Shown piece after piece: positions 42,938 to 51,441 of a stretch of DNA of 64,000 bases (position 1 is its first letter; the number at the start of each line of letters is the position of its first letter). This stretch comes from Enterovirga rhinocerotis. Lineage in GTDB: Bacteria > Pseudomonadota > Alphaproteobacteria > Rhizobiales > Beijerinckiaceae. The notes below the pieces were generated by a model. The model searched no databases. It worked only from the letters and a program-made list of their open reading frames with translations, and had not been told where the DNA came from. Where the stretch lies: the NCBI RefSeq assembly GCF_004363955.1, contig NZ_SNZR01000017.1, positions 1 through 64,000 on the forward strand, given 5' to 3'. A program made the position numbers and the translations under genes.

Positions 42938-45370
42938 ATGTCTGTTTCCGATCGCTCAGAACCCGCACCGGGTCGGGTTTCACCGCGCTGGGCGACCCGG
43001 CCAATCCTGCAGGTGCTTCTGCAAGGCTTCCTCGTGGGCGTGTCCGGCACGGCGGTGCTCGCGCAGTCGGCGACACCGGGCGCCGGGGTCGAACTCGCGC
43101 CCATCGTCGTCGATCGACCTCAGGCGGCCGCGACCGCCAGACCCGTCGTCAGGCGGACGACCGCGACCCGCGCGGTCTCGGCAAGGCGTCGGAACATCCG
43201 CGATCACAGCGCCTCACGAGACGCTCGGCCCATCGCGCCGGCTCAGCCTGTCCCGTCTGCATCGGCCCCCCTTCCGGGCGCGGACCCTGTCCTGCTCGCC
43301 CGCCAGCGGCTCGAGGCGATGCCGGGCGGCACCGCCGTCGTTTCGCAGTCTCAGATCCAGGATGAGGGCAACCCGACGATCTCCAAGGCCTTGCGGAGCG
43401 TACCGGGCGTCATCGTGCAGGACTTCTTCGGCGGGAACGATCAGCCCCGCATCCAGATCCGCGGGTCCGGCCTCCAGCAGAACCCCGTCGAGCGCGGCAT
43501 CATGGTTCTTCAGAACGGCCTGCCGATCAACCGGGCCGACGGATCCTACGTGGTCGGCCTCGCCAATCCGAACCAGACGGAGGCGCTCGAGGTCTATCGC
43601 GGCTATATCGCCAACCGCCTCGGCGCGACCGTCCTCGGCGGCGCGCTCAACTTCGTCTCGCCGACGGGCTCCTCGGCGCCCGGCGCCCGGTTCACGCTCA
43701 GCGGCGGCAGCTACGGCCAGCTCAATGCGGGCCTTCAGGCCGGCTTCCGGCAGGACAATATCGACGGGCTGATCCAGGTCGACCGGTCCCAGCGCGACGG
43801 CTACCGCGCCTATAACAGTTCCGAGCGCACGAGCGTCGCCGCGAATGTCGGCGTCGCCTGGGCCGACAACATCAAGACGCGCTTCTTCATCGGCTATACC
43901 GATCTCGGCTTCGACGTCGCCGGCCCCCTCACCCGCGACCTCCTCTCGGCCAATCCGCGGCAGGTCTTCACGGGACCGACGGTGACGCCCTCCGGCGCGA
44001 TCAATCCGGGCCCGAACGTCGTGCGCGACCGGCCGCGGCGGGAGACGAGCCAGTTCCTGATCGGACAGCGGACCTCGGCGACCTTCGGGGCGCACCTCGT
44101 CGATTTCGCGCTCGGCTACACCTACACGGACGACATGTTCCGGTTCCCGATCTCCTCGGGCGTGAGGACGACGCGGGGCGGCGATTTCACGACTCTCCTC
44201 CGCTACGGCTACAAGCCCGACGAGACGAGCCTCCTGCCGCTGTTCGAAAGCTCGGCCCAGTACACGATCGGGTCGGCGCGGCGCGGGAACTATCTCAATC
44301 TCGGCGGGGTCCAGGGGAGCCAGTTCGGGTCCAACGATCTCGATGCCAGCACGCTGTCGCTCTATTCCGGCCTGAACATCCCGATCTGGCCGGCGGTGAC
44401 GCTGTCGCCGTCCATCTCCTACGCCTATGCGACGCGGGACAACCGGGACACGTTCGGCCTCGCCACCCGGCCGACGGCCGCCTTCAGCCCGGCGAGACCC
44501 TACACCCTCTTGCCGAACGGCGCCGTCCCGACGCAGGACACGAGCTACGGGCGCACCTACCAGGGCTGGAGCCCGAGCCTCGCGCTGTCCTACCGCCCGG
44601 TCCCAGACCAGACGATCTTCGCGGCCGTCAGCGGCGGCTTCGAGCCGCCGACGCATGACGACCTCCTCGCGACCGTCAACGGCACGCCCAACAGCTCGGC
44701 CGGTCGCCCGAACCCCGCCGCGCCCTTCGCGCCGGCCGACGCCTTCCGGACCCCGAACCTCAAGGCGCAGACGGCGACGACGGTCGAGGGGGGCTGGCGC
44801 GGGCGCCAGGACAACCTCTCCTGGGACGTCGTCTCCTATTATTCCTGGATCGACAACGAGTTGCTGAGCCTGCGCGATGCCGCCGGCTCGTCCCTCGGCG
44901 CGATCAATGCCGGCCGCACGACCCATTTCGGAATCGAAGGCGGCATCGGCGCGAAGCTGACCGACTGGCTCTCGGCGCGCGCGACCTACACCTACCAGGA
45001 TTTCCGCTTCCAGAACGATCCGATCCGCGGCAACAACCGCCTCGCCGGCGCGCCGCGCCACGTCGTCGGCGCCATGCTGCAGCTTCAGCCGACGGCCGAG
45101 TGGAAGATCGTCGGCGCCCTGCGCTGGCAGCCCGAGAAGACGCCCGTCGACAACATGAACACGGTCTATGCGAAGCCGTTCGCCGTGGTCGACCTGAAGA
45201 CGGAATACCGCATCAACGAGCACTTCACGGTGTTCGGCGAGGTCGGGAACATCTTCAACGAGCGCTATGCCGCGTCGACGCTGATCGTCGACGTCGCGCG
45301 CCGCGACCAGGCGGTCTACCTGCCCGGGGACGGCCGCACCTTCTATGCGGGCGTCAGGGCCACCTATTGA
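42938..45370 (+). CDS. TonB-dependent outer-membrane receptor
   Basis: 810 residues from ATG 42938 (GAGGTGG upstream; GTG 42929 possible). A signal region (about 22-46) ends TAVLAQS. The linker is Arg/Ala-rich. The plug domain spans about 115-240 (ISKALRSVPGVIVQDFFGGNDQPRIQIRGSG, GIMVLQNGLPINRADGSYV), followed by a 22-strand barrel with SGGFEPPTHDDL and the C-terminal FYAGVRATY. It imports a chelated metal or other large ligand using TonB energy. First gene of a run with an ABC importer and NnrS, so the ligand probably feeds that transporter. Confidence 0.9.
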   Translation: MSVSDRSEPAPGRVSPRWATRPILQVLLQGFLVGVSGTAVLAQSATPGAGVELAPIVVDRPQAAATARPVVRRTTATRAVSARRRNIRDHSASRDARPIAPAQPVPSASAPLPGADPVLLARQRLEAMPGGTAVVSQSQIQDEGNPTISKALRSVPGVIVQDFFGGNDQPRIQIRGSGLQQNPVERGIMVLQNGLPINRADGSYVVGLANPNQTEALEVYRGYIANRLGATVLGGALNFVSPTGSSAPGARFTLSGGSYGQLNAGLQAGFRQDNIDGLIQVDRSQRDGYRAYNSSERTSVAANVGVAWADNIKTRFFIGYTDLGFDVAGPLTRDLLSANPRQVFTGPTVTPSGAINPGPNVVRDRPRRETSQFLIGQRTSATFGAHLVDFALGYTYTDDMFRFPISSGVRTTRGGDFTTLLRYGYKPDETSLLPLFESSAQYTIGSARRGNYLNLGGVQGSQFGSNDLDASTLSLYSGLNIPIWPAVTLSPSISYAYATRDNRDTFGLATRPTAAFSPARPYTLLPNGAVPTQDTSYGRTYQGWSPSLALSYRPVPDQTIFAAVSGGFEPPTHDDLLATVNGTPNSSAGRPNPAAPFAPADAFRTPNLKAQTATTVEGGWRGRQDNLSWDVVSYYSWIDNELLSLRDAAGSSLGAINAGRTTHFGIEGGIGAKLTDWLSARATYTYQDFRFQNDPIRGNNRLAGAPRHVVGAMLQLQPTAEWKIVGALRWQPEKTPVDNMNTVYAKPFAVVDLKTEYRINEHFTVFGEVGNIFNERYAASTLIVDVARRDQAVYLPGDGRTFYAGVRATY

Positions 45371-45413
45371 GGCGCCCTCTCCCGTCCCTGTGCCGCACAG
45401 CATGCCGGGCGCC
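45371..45413 (+). promoter_or_regulatory. Nested stem-loop between TonB receptor and ABC genes
   Basis: GGCGCCC (45371-45377) pairs with GGGCGCC (45407-45413). Inside it, CTGTG (45388-45392) pairs with CACAG (45396-45400) around CCG. The element fills the gap directly after the receptor stop and before the binding-protein ribosome site. It may set the relative expression of receptor and transporter. Confidence 0.45.
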
Positions 45414-45446
45414 CGCATCGGGCGGACGCCTCTTTCGCCGGAGTCC

Positions 45447-46418
45447 ATGATGTTGAACCGTCGATCCGTCGTGGCGGGGCTGTCCCTGTCCGCGATCGCG
45501 GCGCCGAGCCTCGTGCGCGGCGCCGAACCGCTGACGCTGTGGGGACCACCCGCCGCTCCCTCGCTCGTTCTCGCCGTCGCGGTGCAGAACGGCCTCCTTC
45601 GGGACATCGCTCCCTCCGCGAGCTTCAAGTCCTGGCGGAGCCCGGACGAGATGCGGGCGGGGCTCGCCTCCGGGACCATGGAGGCTGTCGTTGTGCCGAC
45701 CTACGCCGCGTTGAACCTGCATAATCGCGGCCTCGGCATCCGCCTCGCGAACGTCCTCACCGACGGCCTGCTCTACCTCGTCGCGCCGGCCGGGACGGTC
45801 CGCGGGCCGGCCGATCTCAAGGGCAAGAAGGTCTCCGTCTCGCTCCGCAACGAGATGCCGGACTTCATCTTCCGGCGCGTGCTCGCCGCCGCGAAGGTCG
45901 CGCCAGCGGATCTCACGATCGACTATTCCGGCTCGCCGGCCGAGGTCGGGCAGCTCCTGGTCTCGGGTCAGCTCGATGCAGCGCTGATGTCGGAGCCTGC
46001 CTGCACGGCCGTGATCACGCGGGCCGGAATGGCCGGCAAGCCCCTCGAGCGGGCGATCGACACGCGCAAGGCCTGGGCCGCGATCACGGGCCGCGGGGCC
46101 ATTCCGCAGGCAGGGCTCGCGGCGACCGACAAGCTGACGGCGCGCATCGGCGCCGACGGGCTCGCGGCGATCCAGTCCGCCCTGGCGAAGGCCCTCGACA
46201 CGATCCGGCAGGACCCCGGCGCAGCCGCGCGGGCGGTCGCCGGCACGATCGACATGCCCGCTCCGGTTCTCGAGCGGTCGATCCCCCACAGCAGCCTCGT
46301 CGTGCGACCGGCCTCCGAGGCGAAGGACGACCTCGTGGCCTTGTTCAAGGTCCTCGCCGAGAGCGACCCCCGCATCATCGGCGGCAAGCTTCCGGAGGCG
46401 CGGTTCTACGCCTTGTGA
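45447..46418 (+). CDS. ABC transporter substrate-binding protein (NrtA/SsuA/NMT1-type)
   Basis: 323 residues from ATG 45447 (GGAG seven bases upstream). The twin-arginine-like leader MMLNRRSVVAGLSLSA ends SLVRGAE. A periplasmic type II binding fold of the nitrate/sulfonate/thiamine-precursor group follows: GPPAAPSLVLAVAVQNGLL, MEAVVVPTYAALNLHNRG, DLKGKKVSVSLRNEMPDFIFRRVL, and QLDAALMSEPACTAVITRAG. The ligand is unknown. The stop overlaps the permease start. Confidence 0.85.
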   Translation: MMLNRRSVVAGLSLSAIAAPSLVRGAEPLTLWGPPAAPSLVLAVAVQNGLLRDIAPSASFKSWRSPDEMRAGLASGTMEAVVVPTYAALNLHNRGLGIRLANVLTDGLLYLVAPAGTVRGPADLKGKKVSVSLRNEMPDFIFRRVLAAAKVAPADLTIDYSGSPAEVGQLLVSGQLDAALMSEPACTAVITRAGMAGKPLERAIDTRKAWAAITGRGAIPQAGLAATDKLTARIGADGLAAIQSALAKALDTIRQDPGAAARAVAGTIDMPAPVLERSIPHSSLVVRPASEAKDDLVALFKVLAESDPRIIGGKLPEARFYAL

Positions 46419-47233
46419 GGATCCTCGGAGGCCTTGGAGACGTCGCCGCCTGGCTCGGCCGCTACCTCTGGTCGGGCTGGGCGGGGCTGGCCGGGCTCTG
46501 CTGCGTCCTGGCGGCGTGGCAGGTCGGTCACGAGGTATATGGCAGCTTCATCCTGCCCTCACCCCTCGAGACGCTTGCGGCGCTGGTGGCGCTGATGCAG
46601 GAGCCGGCCTTCCTCGCGGCCGCGCGCGAGACGGCGTGGCGCGCCTTCGCGGGGTTCGGGCTTGCCGTCGGCCTCGGGACGCTTGCCGGGGCGGTCGCGG
46701 GCTATTCCTTCGCCGCGATGCGGCTCATGCGGCCGGTCGTGACCTTCATCCTGGGCGTGCCGCCGATCGCCTGGATCGTGCTCGCGCTGATCTGGTTCGG
46801 GCCGACCGGCGGCTCCGCGGTCGTGACCGTGGCGGTCGCCTCGCTGCCGGTCTCCTTCGCCGGAGCGCTGGAAGGCGTCGCGACGCGCGACCGGGCGCTC
46901 GACGCGATGGCGCGCTCCTTCGGGGCCGGCTGGTGGCTGAGATTTCGCACGGTGACGCTCCCGCATCTCGTCTCCTACCTGTTCCCGGCCTGGACGACGA
47001 CGGCGGGCTCGGCCTGGAAGGTGACGGTCATGGCCGAGCTGCTGGCCAATGCGGGGGGGATCGGCGGAGAACTCGCGATCGCCCGCTCGCTGTTCGACAT
47101 CCCGCGCGTGATGGCGATCGTCGTCGCGGTCGTCCTGTTCGCGCTCGCGACGGAATACGGCCTGATCCAGCCGGTGCGCGACAGGCTGGAGGCCTGGCGC
47201 AAGGCGGGCCAGCCCTGGGGCGTCAGGCCATGA
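46415..47233 (+). CDS. ABC transporter permease (SsuC/TauC-type)
   Basis: 272 residues from GTG 46415, overlapping the binding-protein stop. Six membrane segments are predicted (for example WAGLAGLCCVLAAWQVG, AGFGLAVGLGTLAGAVAGY, VVTFILGVPPIAWIVLALIWFG). The EAA loop is TRDRALDAMARSFGAGWWLRFRTVTLPHLVSYLFPA. The stop overlaps the ATPase start (ATGA), so the three transporter genes are tightly coupled. Confidence 0.9.
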   Translation: MRILGGLGDVAAWLGRYLWSGWAGLAGLCCVLAAWQVGHEVYGSFILPSPLETLAALVALMQEPAFLAAARETAWRAFAGFGLAVGLGTLAGAVAGYSFAAMRLMRPVVTFILGVPPIAWIVLALIWFGPTGGSAVVTVAVASLPVSFAGALEGVATRDRALDAMARSFGAGWWLRFRTVTLPHLVSYLFPAWTTTAGSAWKVTVMAELLANAGGIGGELAIARSLFDIPRVMAIVVAVVLFALATEYGLIQPVRDRLEAWRKAGQPWGVRP

Positions 47234-47973
47234 GGCTCGCGCTCGACCATATCGGCCACGGCTTCCTCGGCCGACCCGTCATCGAGGATCTGAGCCTCAG
47301 TCTCGCGGCCGGCGAGATCGCGGCCCTTGTCGGCCCCTCCGGCAGCGGCAAGACGACGATCCTCCAGATCGCGGCCGACCTGATCGAGCCGCTGAGCGGA
47401 CGCGTGCGGCGGCACTATCGCCGGCACGCCGTGGTGTTCCAGGAGCCGCGCCTCCTGCCCTGGATGACCGCGTGCGACAACATCGCCTACGGCCTGCGCG
47501 CCAGCGGCACGCCGCTCCGCGCGCGGCGGGAGGCCGCCGAACGGCGCGCCCGCGACGTCGGCCTCGCGCCGGAGGACCTTGCGAAGTATCCGGCGGAGAT
47601 GTCGGGCGGGATGCGCCAGCGCGCGGCCGTCGCGCGCGCCCTCGCCGTCGATCCCGACGTGATCTTCTTCGACGAACCCTTCACGGCGGTCGATGTCGGG
47701 CTGAAGCGCAGCTTGCAGGACCTCGTCGTCGCGGCGGCGCAGCGCGAGCACTTCGCCGCGCTCTTCGTCACGCACGACCTCGCCGAGGCCGCCCGGATCG
47801 CTCATCGCGTGATCGTCCTCTCGGCCGAGACGCTCGGCATCGGCACCGAGATCCCGATCGCCACGCCGATGGCCGAGCGAACGGACCGTGCCGTCTTCGA
47901 AACCGTCGAAGCCTGGTCGCGCGATCCGCGCCTCGCCGAGCTCTTCGACGGCGACCGGGACGGCCAGCCATGA
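47230..47973 (+). CDS. ABC transporter ATP-binding protein (SsuB/TauB-type)
   Basis: 247 residues from ATG 47230. Walker A is GPSGSGKTT, the Q-loop is VVFQEPRLLPWMTACDNI, the signature is MSGGMRQRAAVARAL, Walker B is VIFFDEPFTAVD, and the switch is VTHDLAEAARI. Typical of nitrate/sulfonate/taurine importers. The end overlaps the NnrS gene by 4 bp (ATGA), tying NnrS to this transporter. Confidence 0.93.
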   Translation: MRLALDHIGHGFLGRPVIEDLSLSLAAGEIAALVGPSGSGKTTILQIAADLIEPLSGRVRRHYRRHAVVFQEPRLLPWMTACDNIAYGLRASGTPLRARREAAERRARDVGLAPEDLAKYPAEMSGGMRQRAAVARALAVDPDVIFFDEPFTAVDVGLKRSLQDLVVAAAQREHFAALFVTHDLAEAARIAHRVIVLSAETLGIGTEIPIATPMAERTDRAVFETVEAWSRDPRLAELFDGDRDGQP

Positions 47974-49178
47974 GCGCGCGCTGCCACGACACCGGAACGC
48001 CGGCATCGGGTCCGCAGATCCTGTCGGAGGGCCTGCGGCTGTTCTTCCCGGCCGCAGCCGGGCTCGCCGTGCTGTCGCCCCTCGTCTGGGCGTCCCTGTT
48101 CGGGCTGGGCCTGCCCTTCGGCGGGGACGTTCCGCCGAGCCAGTGGCACGCGCATGAGATGCTGTTCGGCGTCTATGCGGCGGCGCTCGCCGGCTTCCTC
48201 ACCTCCGCCGTCGCGGAATGGACCGATACGCCCGCGCGACGGGGGCGGCACCTCGTGCTCCTTTTCGCTCTGTGGCTTCCGGGACGCCTCGTTGGGCTCC
48301 TCGGCCTCGCGCCGTTCACGGTCGTGGCCGGCCTCACCGACCTCGCCTTCCTCGGTCTTCTCTTCTGGTACGTGGTCTCGGCCCTGATCGCCCGGGGCAG
48401 TTCGCGCCACAGCTCCTTCGCGCTCTGGATCGGCCTCCTGTGGCTCGCCGAACTCGGGATCAGGCTGGCCTGGCTCACCGGCAGGATCGATCTGTCGGGG
48501 CGCCTGCTCCATGCCGTCGTCGCGGTCTTCGTGATCTTCTTCTCGCTCGCCCTGGCGCGGATCAACGTGGTCGTGATCAACCTCGCCCTCGATCCGAGCG
48601 GCAAGACGAGCCGCTACCGCCCTCACCCGGGACGCCAGAACCTCACGGCAGGCCTCGTCGCGCTCTATGCCGTGGCAGCTTTCGCGGCGCCGGATTCGGC
48701 TGCTCCCGCCTATCTCGCGCTGGCGGCGGGCGCCGCCTTCTTCGACCGCCTGGCAGAATGGTTCATCGGCCGGGCGGTGCTGCGGAGCCACGTCCTCGCA
48801 CTGGGCGGCGCGACGGCGCTGGCGGGGATCGGCTTCACGATGATCGGCCTTGCGGGGCTCGGAGCGCCGATCGCACCGAATACCGGATACCACGTCCTGT
48901 CGGTCGCCTGTCTCGGTCTCGCGGTGCTGGCGGTCTTCGTGATCGCGGGTCTGCGCCACACGGGGCAGGCACTCGATCTGCCCTGGCAGGCGCACGCCGC
49001 CTTCGCGCTGATGGCGCTCGCCGCCGCGGCCCGCGTGCTTCCGGAGATCGGGCTCGGGGCCGGCCTCGCCGGCACGCATTACCTGATCGCGGCCCTGCTG
49101 TGGTCGGCCGCGTTCGGGATCTGGCTCTGGGGCTTCCTGCCGGCTCTGGCCGGACGCAGCGACGACGCCTCGTCTTGA
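47970..49178 (+). CDS. nnrS: NnrS-family multi-pass membrane protein
   Basis: 402 residues from ATG 47970, with about twelve hydrophobic helices. The NnrS hallmarks are present: LRLFFPAAAGLAVLSPLVW, WHAHEMLFGVYAAALAGFLTSAVAEW (His-x-His near residue 55), GRLLHAVVAVFVIFFSLALARINVVVINLALD, and GYHVLSVACLGLAVL. NnrS is a heme- and copper-containing protein linked to nitric-oxide stress and denitrification in alphaproteobacteria. Coupling to an ABC importer and a TonB receptor is unusual and suggests a metal or heme link. Confidence 0.9.
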   Translation: MSARCHDTGTPASGPQILSEGLRLFFPAAAGLAVLSPLVWASLFGLGLPFGGDVPPSQWHAHEMLFGVYAAALAGFLTSAVAEWTDTPARRGRHLVLLFALWLPGRLVGLLGLAPFTVVAGLTDLAFLGLLFWYVVSALIARGSSRHSSFALWIGLLWLAELGIRLAWLTGRIDLSGRLLHAVVAVFVIFFSLALARINVVVINLALDPSGKTSRYRPHPGRQNLTAGLVALYAVAAFAAPDSAAPAYLALAAGAAFFDRLAEWFIGRAVLRSHVLALGGATALAGIGFTMIGLAGLGAPIAPNTGYHVLSVACLGLAVLAVFVIAGLRHTGQALDLPWQAHAAFALMALAAAARVLPEIGLGAGLAGTHYLIAALLWSAAFGIWLWGFLPALAGRSDDASS

Positions 49179-49203
49179 CCGGGGCCGCGAGGCTCGCCCC
49201 CCG

Positions 49204-50058
49204 TCACGGCGCGGCGTGTTCGACGCGGCGCTCCGCAGGGGATGCAGCCCCCTCGCCCGCGCGGAGCGGGACGATGCGGGTCGTATCCTCCCCGCGATGG
49301 AAGGCGAGGCTGAGCCGGAAGCTCTGCGCGACCCTCTCGGCCCGATCGACGAACAGGGCCGCCGTCCGAGGATGACAGATCGCCTCGACGGTCTCGCGGA
49401 ACAGGGCGAGCCAGCGGATGAAATGGGCGTCGCCGAGGCCGGGCAGCGCCATGTGCTTCGGAACGGGCCGGCCCTGGAAGCGCCCGGTTCCGAGCAGCAG
49501 GGAGGACCAGAAATCGTACATCGTGCGCAGGTGGATCGGCCAGCGCTCGGCCGGGATCGCCGCCGAGAAGACGGGTTCGAGGAGACGGTCGGCCCGGATC
49601 CGATCGTAGAAGGCGTCGACGACGCGTCTCACGACCTCTTCGTCGAGACCCGGAGGGGCCACCTTGCCCGGCACCTTGGCGATCAGAGGCTCCTTCGCAC
49701 TCGCGGCGGTCGCAGCCTGGATCCATTCGTCCTCGCCCGACGCCTCCGAACCCGGCGCGGGGCTCTCGCCGAAATAGGCGACGTCGAACCGGACCGGCCC
49801 CGCGAGCTCGACCCGGCAGGGCTGGCGCGGACACATGATCCCGTCCCGCCCCGCCTCGATCACCTGATCCCGGCCGCTCTCGAGGAAGCGCAGCGTCAGG
49901 CGTCCTTCCGTGACCCGGATGCGCCCCCAGATGCCGGACTTCAGCTCGTAGGGGTCCAGCATGGCGGGCGGGATCGTCTCCGCGTCGAGAAGAGGGCTCG
50001 TGCGGAGCAGCCGCAAGGCGGGCATGGAGCTGGCTGACATGGAGCTGGCGGACGTCAT
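49204..50058 (-). CDS. DUF1971 - truncated hemoglobin (group III) fusion
   Basis: 284 residues from ATG 50058 (ATG 50040 and 50025 also in frame). The N-terminal ~100 residues resemble DUF1971, a small cupin-like domain seen beside tellurite-resistance proteins (IPPAMLDPYELKSGIWGRIRVTEGRLTLRFL). Residues about 135-255 form a group III truncated globin: EEVVRRVVDAFYDRIRADRLLEPVF, HLRTMYDFWSSLLLGTGRF, and KHMALPGLGDAHFIRWLALFRETV with the proximal His in AHFIRWL. Such globins are tied to NO and respiration. It is divergent from the NsrR-type regulator and next to NnrS. Confidence 0.85.
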   Translation of the reverse strand: MTSASSMSASSMPALRLLRTSPLLDAETIPPAMLDPYELKSGIWGRIRVTEGRLTLRFLESGRDQVIEAGRDGIMCPRQPCRVELAGPVRFDVAYFGESPAPGSEASGEDEWIQAATAASAKEPLIAKVPGKVAPPGLDEEVVRRVVDAFYDRIRADRLLEPVFSAAIPAERWPIHLRTMYDFWSSLLLGTGRFQGRPVPKHMALPGLGDAHFIRWLALFRETVEAICHPRTAALFVDRAERVAQSFRLSLAFHRGEDTTRIVPLRAGEGAASPAERRVEHAAP

Positions 50059-50126
50059 CGGCCGATACCATCGAGGGGGCGGCCGGCCCCTGCCAGCCGC
50101 TGCAGGCTGGACTTAGGCCCGAATTG

Positions 50127-50143
50127 ATGAATTATACAATCAT
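50127..50143. promoter_or_regulatory. AT-rich imperfect dyad between globin fusion and NsrR-type genes
   Basis: ATGAATTATACAATCAT is an imperfect palindrome (outer ATGA/TCAT match) and the only AT-rich patch in the 201-bp divergent region. NsrR sites are AT-rich dyads of similar size, so this is a candidate NO-responsive operator overlapping the promoters. Confidence 0.45.
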
Positions 50144-50259
50144 GTTTTTTGTCGCGATCGACCAAGCCCATTCGCGCCCTGTGCGTGGACACGGCCCGGC
50201 CATTCGACGATGGTCTCGGCCTTGACACGGATCGGCTGCGGCCAGCGACCCGGACGCCC

Positions 50260-50688
50260 ATGCGCCTGACAAGCTTCTCGGACTTCTCGCTCCGGCTTCT
50301 TCTGTATGCCGCCCAGCATCCCGATCGCCTGATCACGATCGAGGAAGCCGCGACCGCCTACGACATCTCGAGGACCCACCTGACGAAGGTCGCGAACCAT
50401 CTCACGCGGACCGGCTTCATGAAGGCCGTGCGGGGTCGGTCCGGAGGCCTGCTTCTGGCCCGCCCCCCGGAGACGATCCGCCTCGGGGAGGTGTTGAGGA
50501 CGACCGAACCGGATTTCGCGATCGTCGAGTGTTTCGGGGATCTGGAAGCCTGCAATCTCAGCGCCTCGTGCCGTCTGCGGGGCGTGATCTCGGACGCACT
50601 CGCCTCGTTCCTCGACACGATGGACCGCCATACGGTGAGCGACCTCGTGGCGTCCCCGGCCGAACCGGCCGCGCGGACGGCCGCCTGA
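50260..50688 (+). CDS. nsrR: Rrf2-family NO-responsive repressor, NsrR type
   Basis: 142 residues from ATG 50260. It begins MRLTSFSDFSLRLLLYAAQ, the NsrR-style start with Asp8, a known cluster ligand in NsrR. The winged helix covers 1-80 (AYDISRTHLTKVANHLTRTGFMKAVRGRSGGLLLA). The [Fe-S] cysteines are Cys91, Cys98 and Cys104 (ECFGDLEACNLSASC). NO attacks the cluster and releases DNA. It is divergent from the truncated-globin fusion and near NnrS, its likely targets. Confidence 0.88.
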   Translation: MRLTSFSDFSLRLLLYAAQHPDRLITIEEAATAYDISRTHLTKVANHLTRTGFMKAVRGRSGGLLLARPPETIRLGEVLRTTEPDFAIVECFGDLEACNLSASCRLRGVISDALASFLDTMDRHTVSDLVASPAEPAARTAA

Positions 50689-50789
50689 CGCGCCATGACG
50701 CCCGGGTCCTCCGCGCCGCGGCACGATACGGCACGACACGACACGAGCCCTCGGAGCCTCATTCGGCCGGGCCATTGCGAGACCGCCCC

Positions 50790-51416
50790 ATGACCTTTCC
50801 CGCCTTCTTCGATCAGGCTCCGACGATCACCCTGCGCGACCCGCTCGCGGCGTTCCTCGGCTCGTCCGAGGACGGATTGATGACCTACGGCTACGGCGAC
50901 GCCGTCCGCCTCGCGGGACATTCCTGTCCGGTCGTGGCGGGGGCCTATCTGCTGGCGCTGAATGGACTCGCCTGGCTCTACGAGGACGAGATGCCGGAGC
51001 GCGGCGGCGTCGAGGTCCATTTCCGGGCCGAGCAGGACGAGGGCAATATCGGGGTGTCGGCCTCCGTCGTGACGCTGGTGACGGGGGCGGCGGCGGAAGC
51101 CGGGTTCGGGGGCATCGGCCCCACGGCGCGCTTCGCTCGCCGGGGCCTCCTGACGTTCGGAGCGCCGATCGAGGGGTTCGTGGCCTTTCGCCGCCGCGAC
51201 ACGGGCAAGGGCGTCGTGCTCGACATCAACACCGAAAGCGTGCCCCACGCGCCCGGGATCGCGTCGCTGATGCAGCGTGCGGTCTCCGGTACGGCCGATC
51301 CGTCCGAATCCGCGACCTTCAGCCGGCTCTGGCAGGATCGCGTCCGTCGCATGCTGCTCGAGCATGCCGACGACCCGAAATTCATTCACGTCTACGATTG
51401 GGTCTCCCGACCGTAG
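50790..51416 (+). CDS. FmdE-like domain protein of unknown function
   Basis: 208 residues from ATG 50790. The segment GHSCPVVAGAYLLALNGLAWLY resembles the FmdE motif (HxCPG..., associated with molybdenum/tungsten formylmethanofuran dehydrogenase subunit E), which binds metal through Cys and His. Later parts (GVEVHFRAEQDEGNIGVSASVVTLVTGAAAEAGF) match hypothetical proteins of this group. It is downstream of nsrR by about 100 bp, same strand. The role is unknown; its placement suggests NO or metal physiology. Confidence 0.65.
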   Translation: MTFPAFFDQAPTITLRDPLAAFLGSSEDGLMTYGYGDAVRLAGHSCPVVAGAYLLALNGLAWLYEDEMPERGGVEVHFRAEQDEGNIGVSASVVTLVTGAAAEAGFGGIGPTARFARRGLLTFGAPIEGFVAFRRRDTGKGVVLDINTESVPHAPGIASLMQRAVSGTADPSESATFSRLWQDRVRRMLLEHADDPKFIHVYDWVSRP

Positions 51417-51441
51417 ACGCGTCGAAACGGGAGACGGAAGG

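Noticed and set aside
43214-45679. 821-codon minus-strand frame opposite the TonB receptor
   Set aside because: Shadow frame rich in Arg, Gly and Glu; the receptor on the plus strand explains the DNA.
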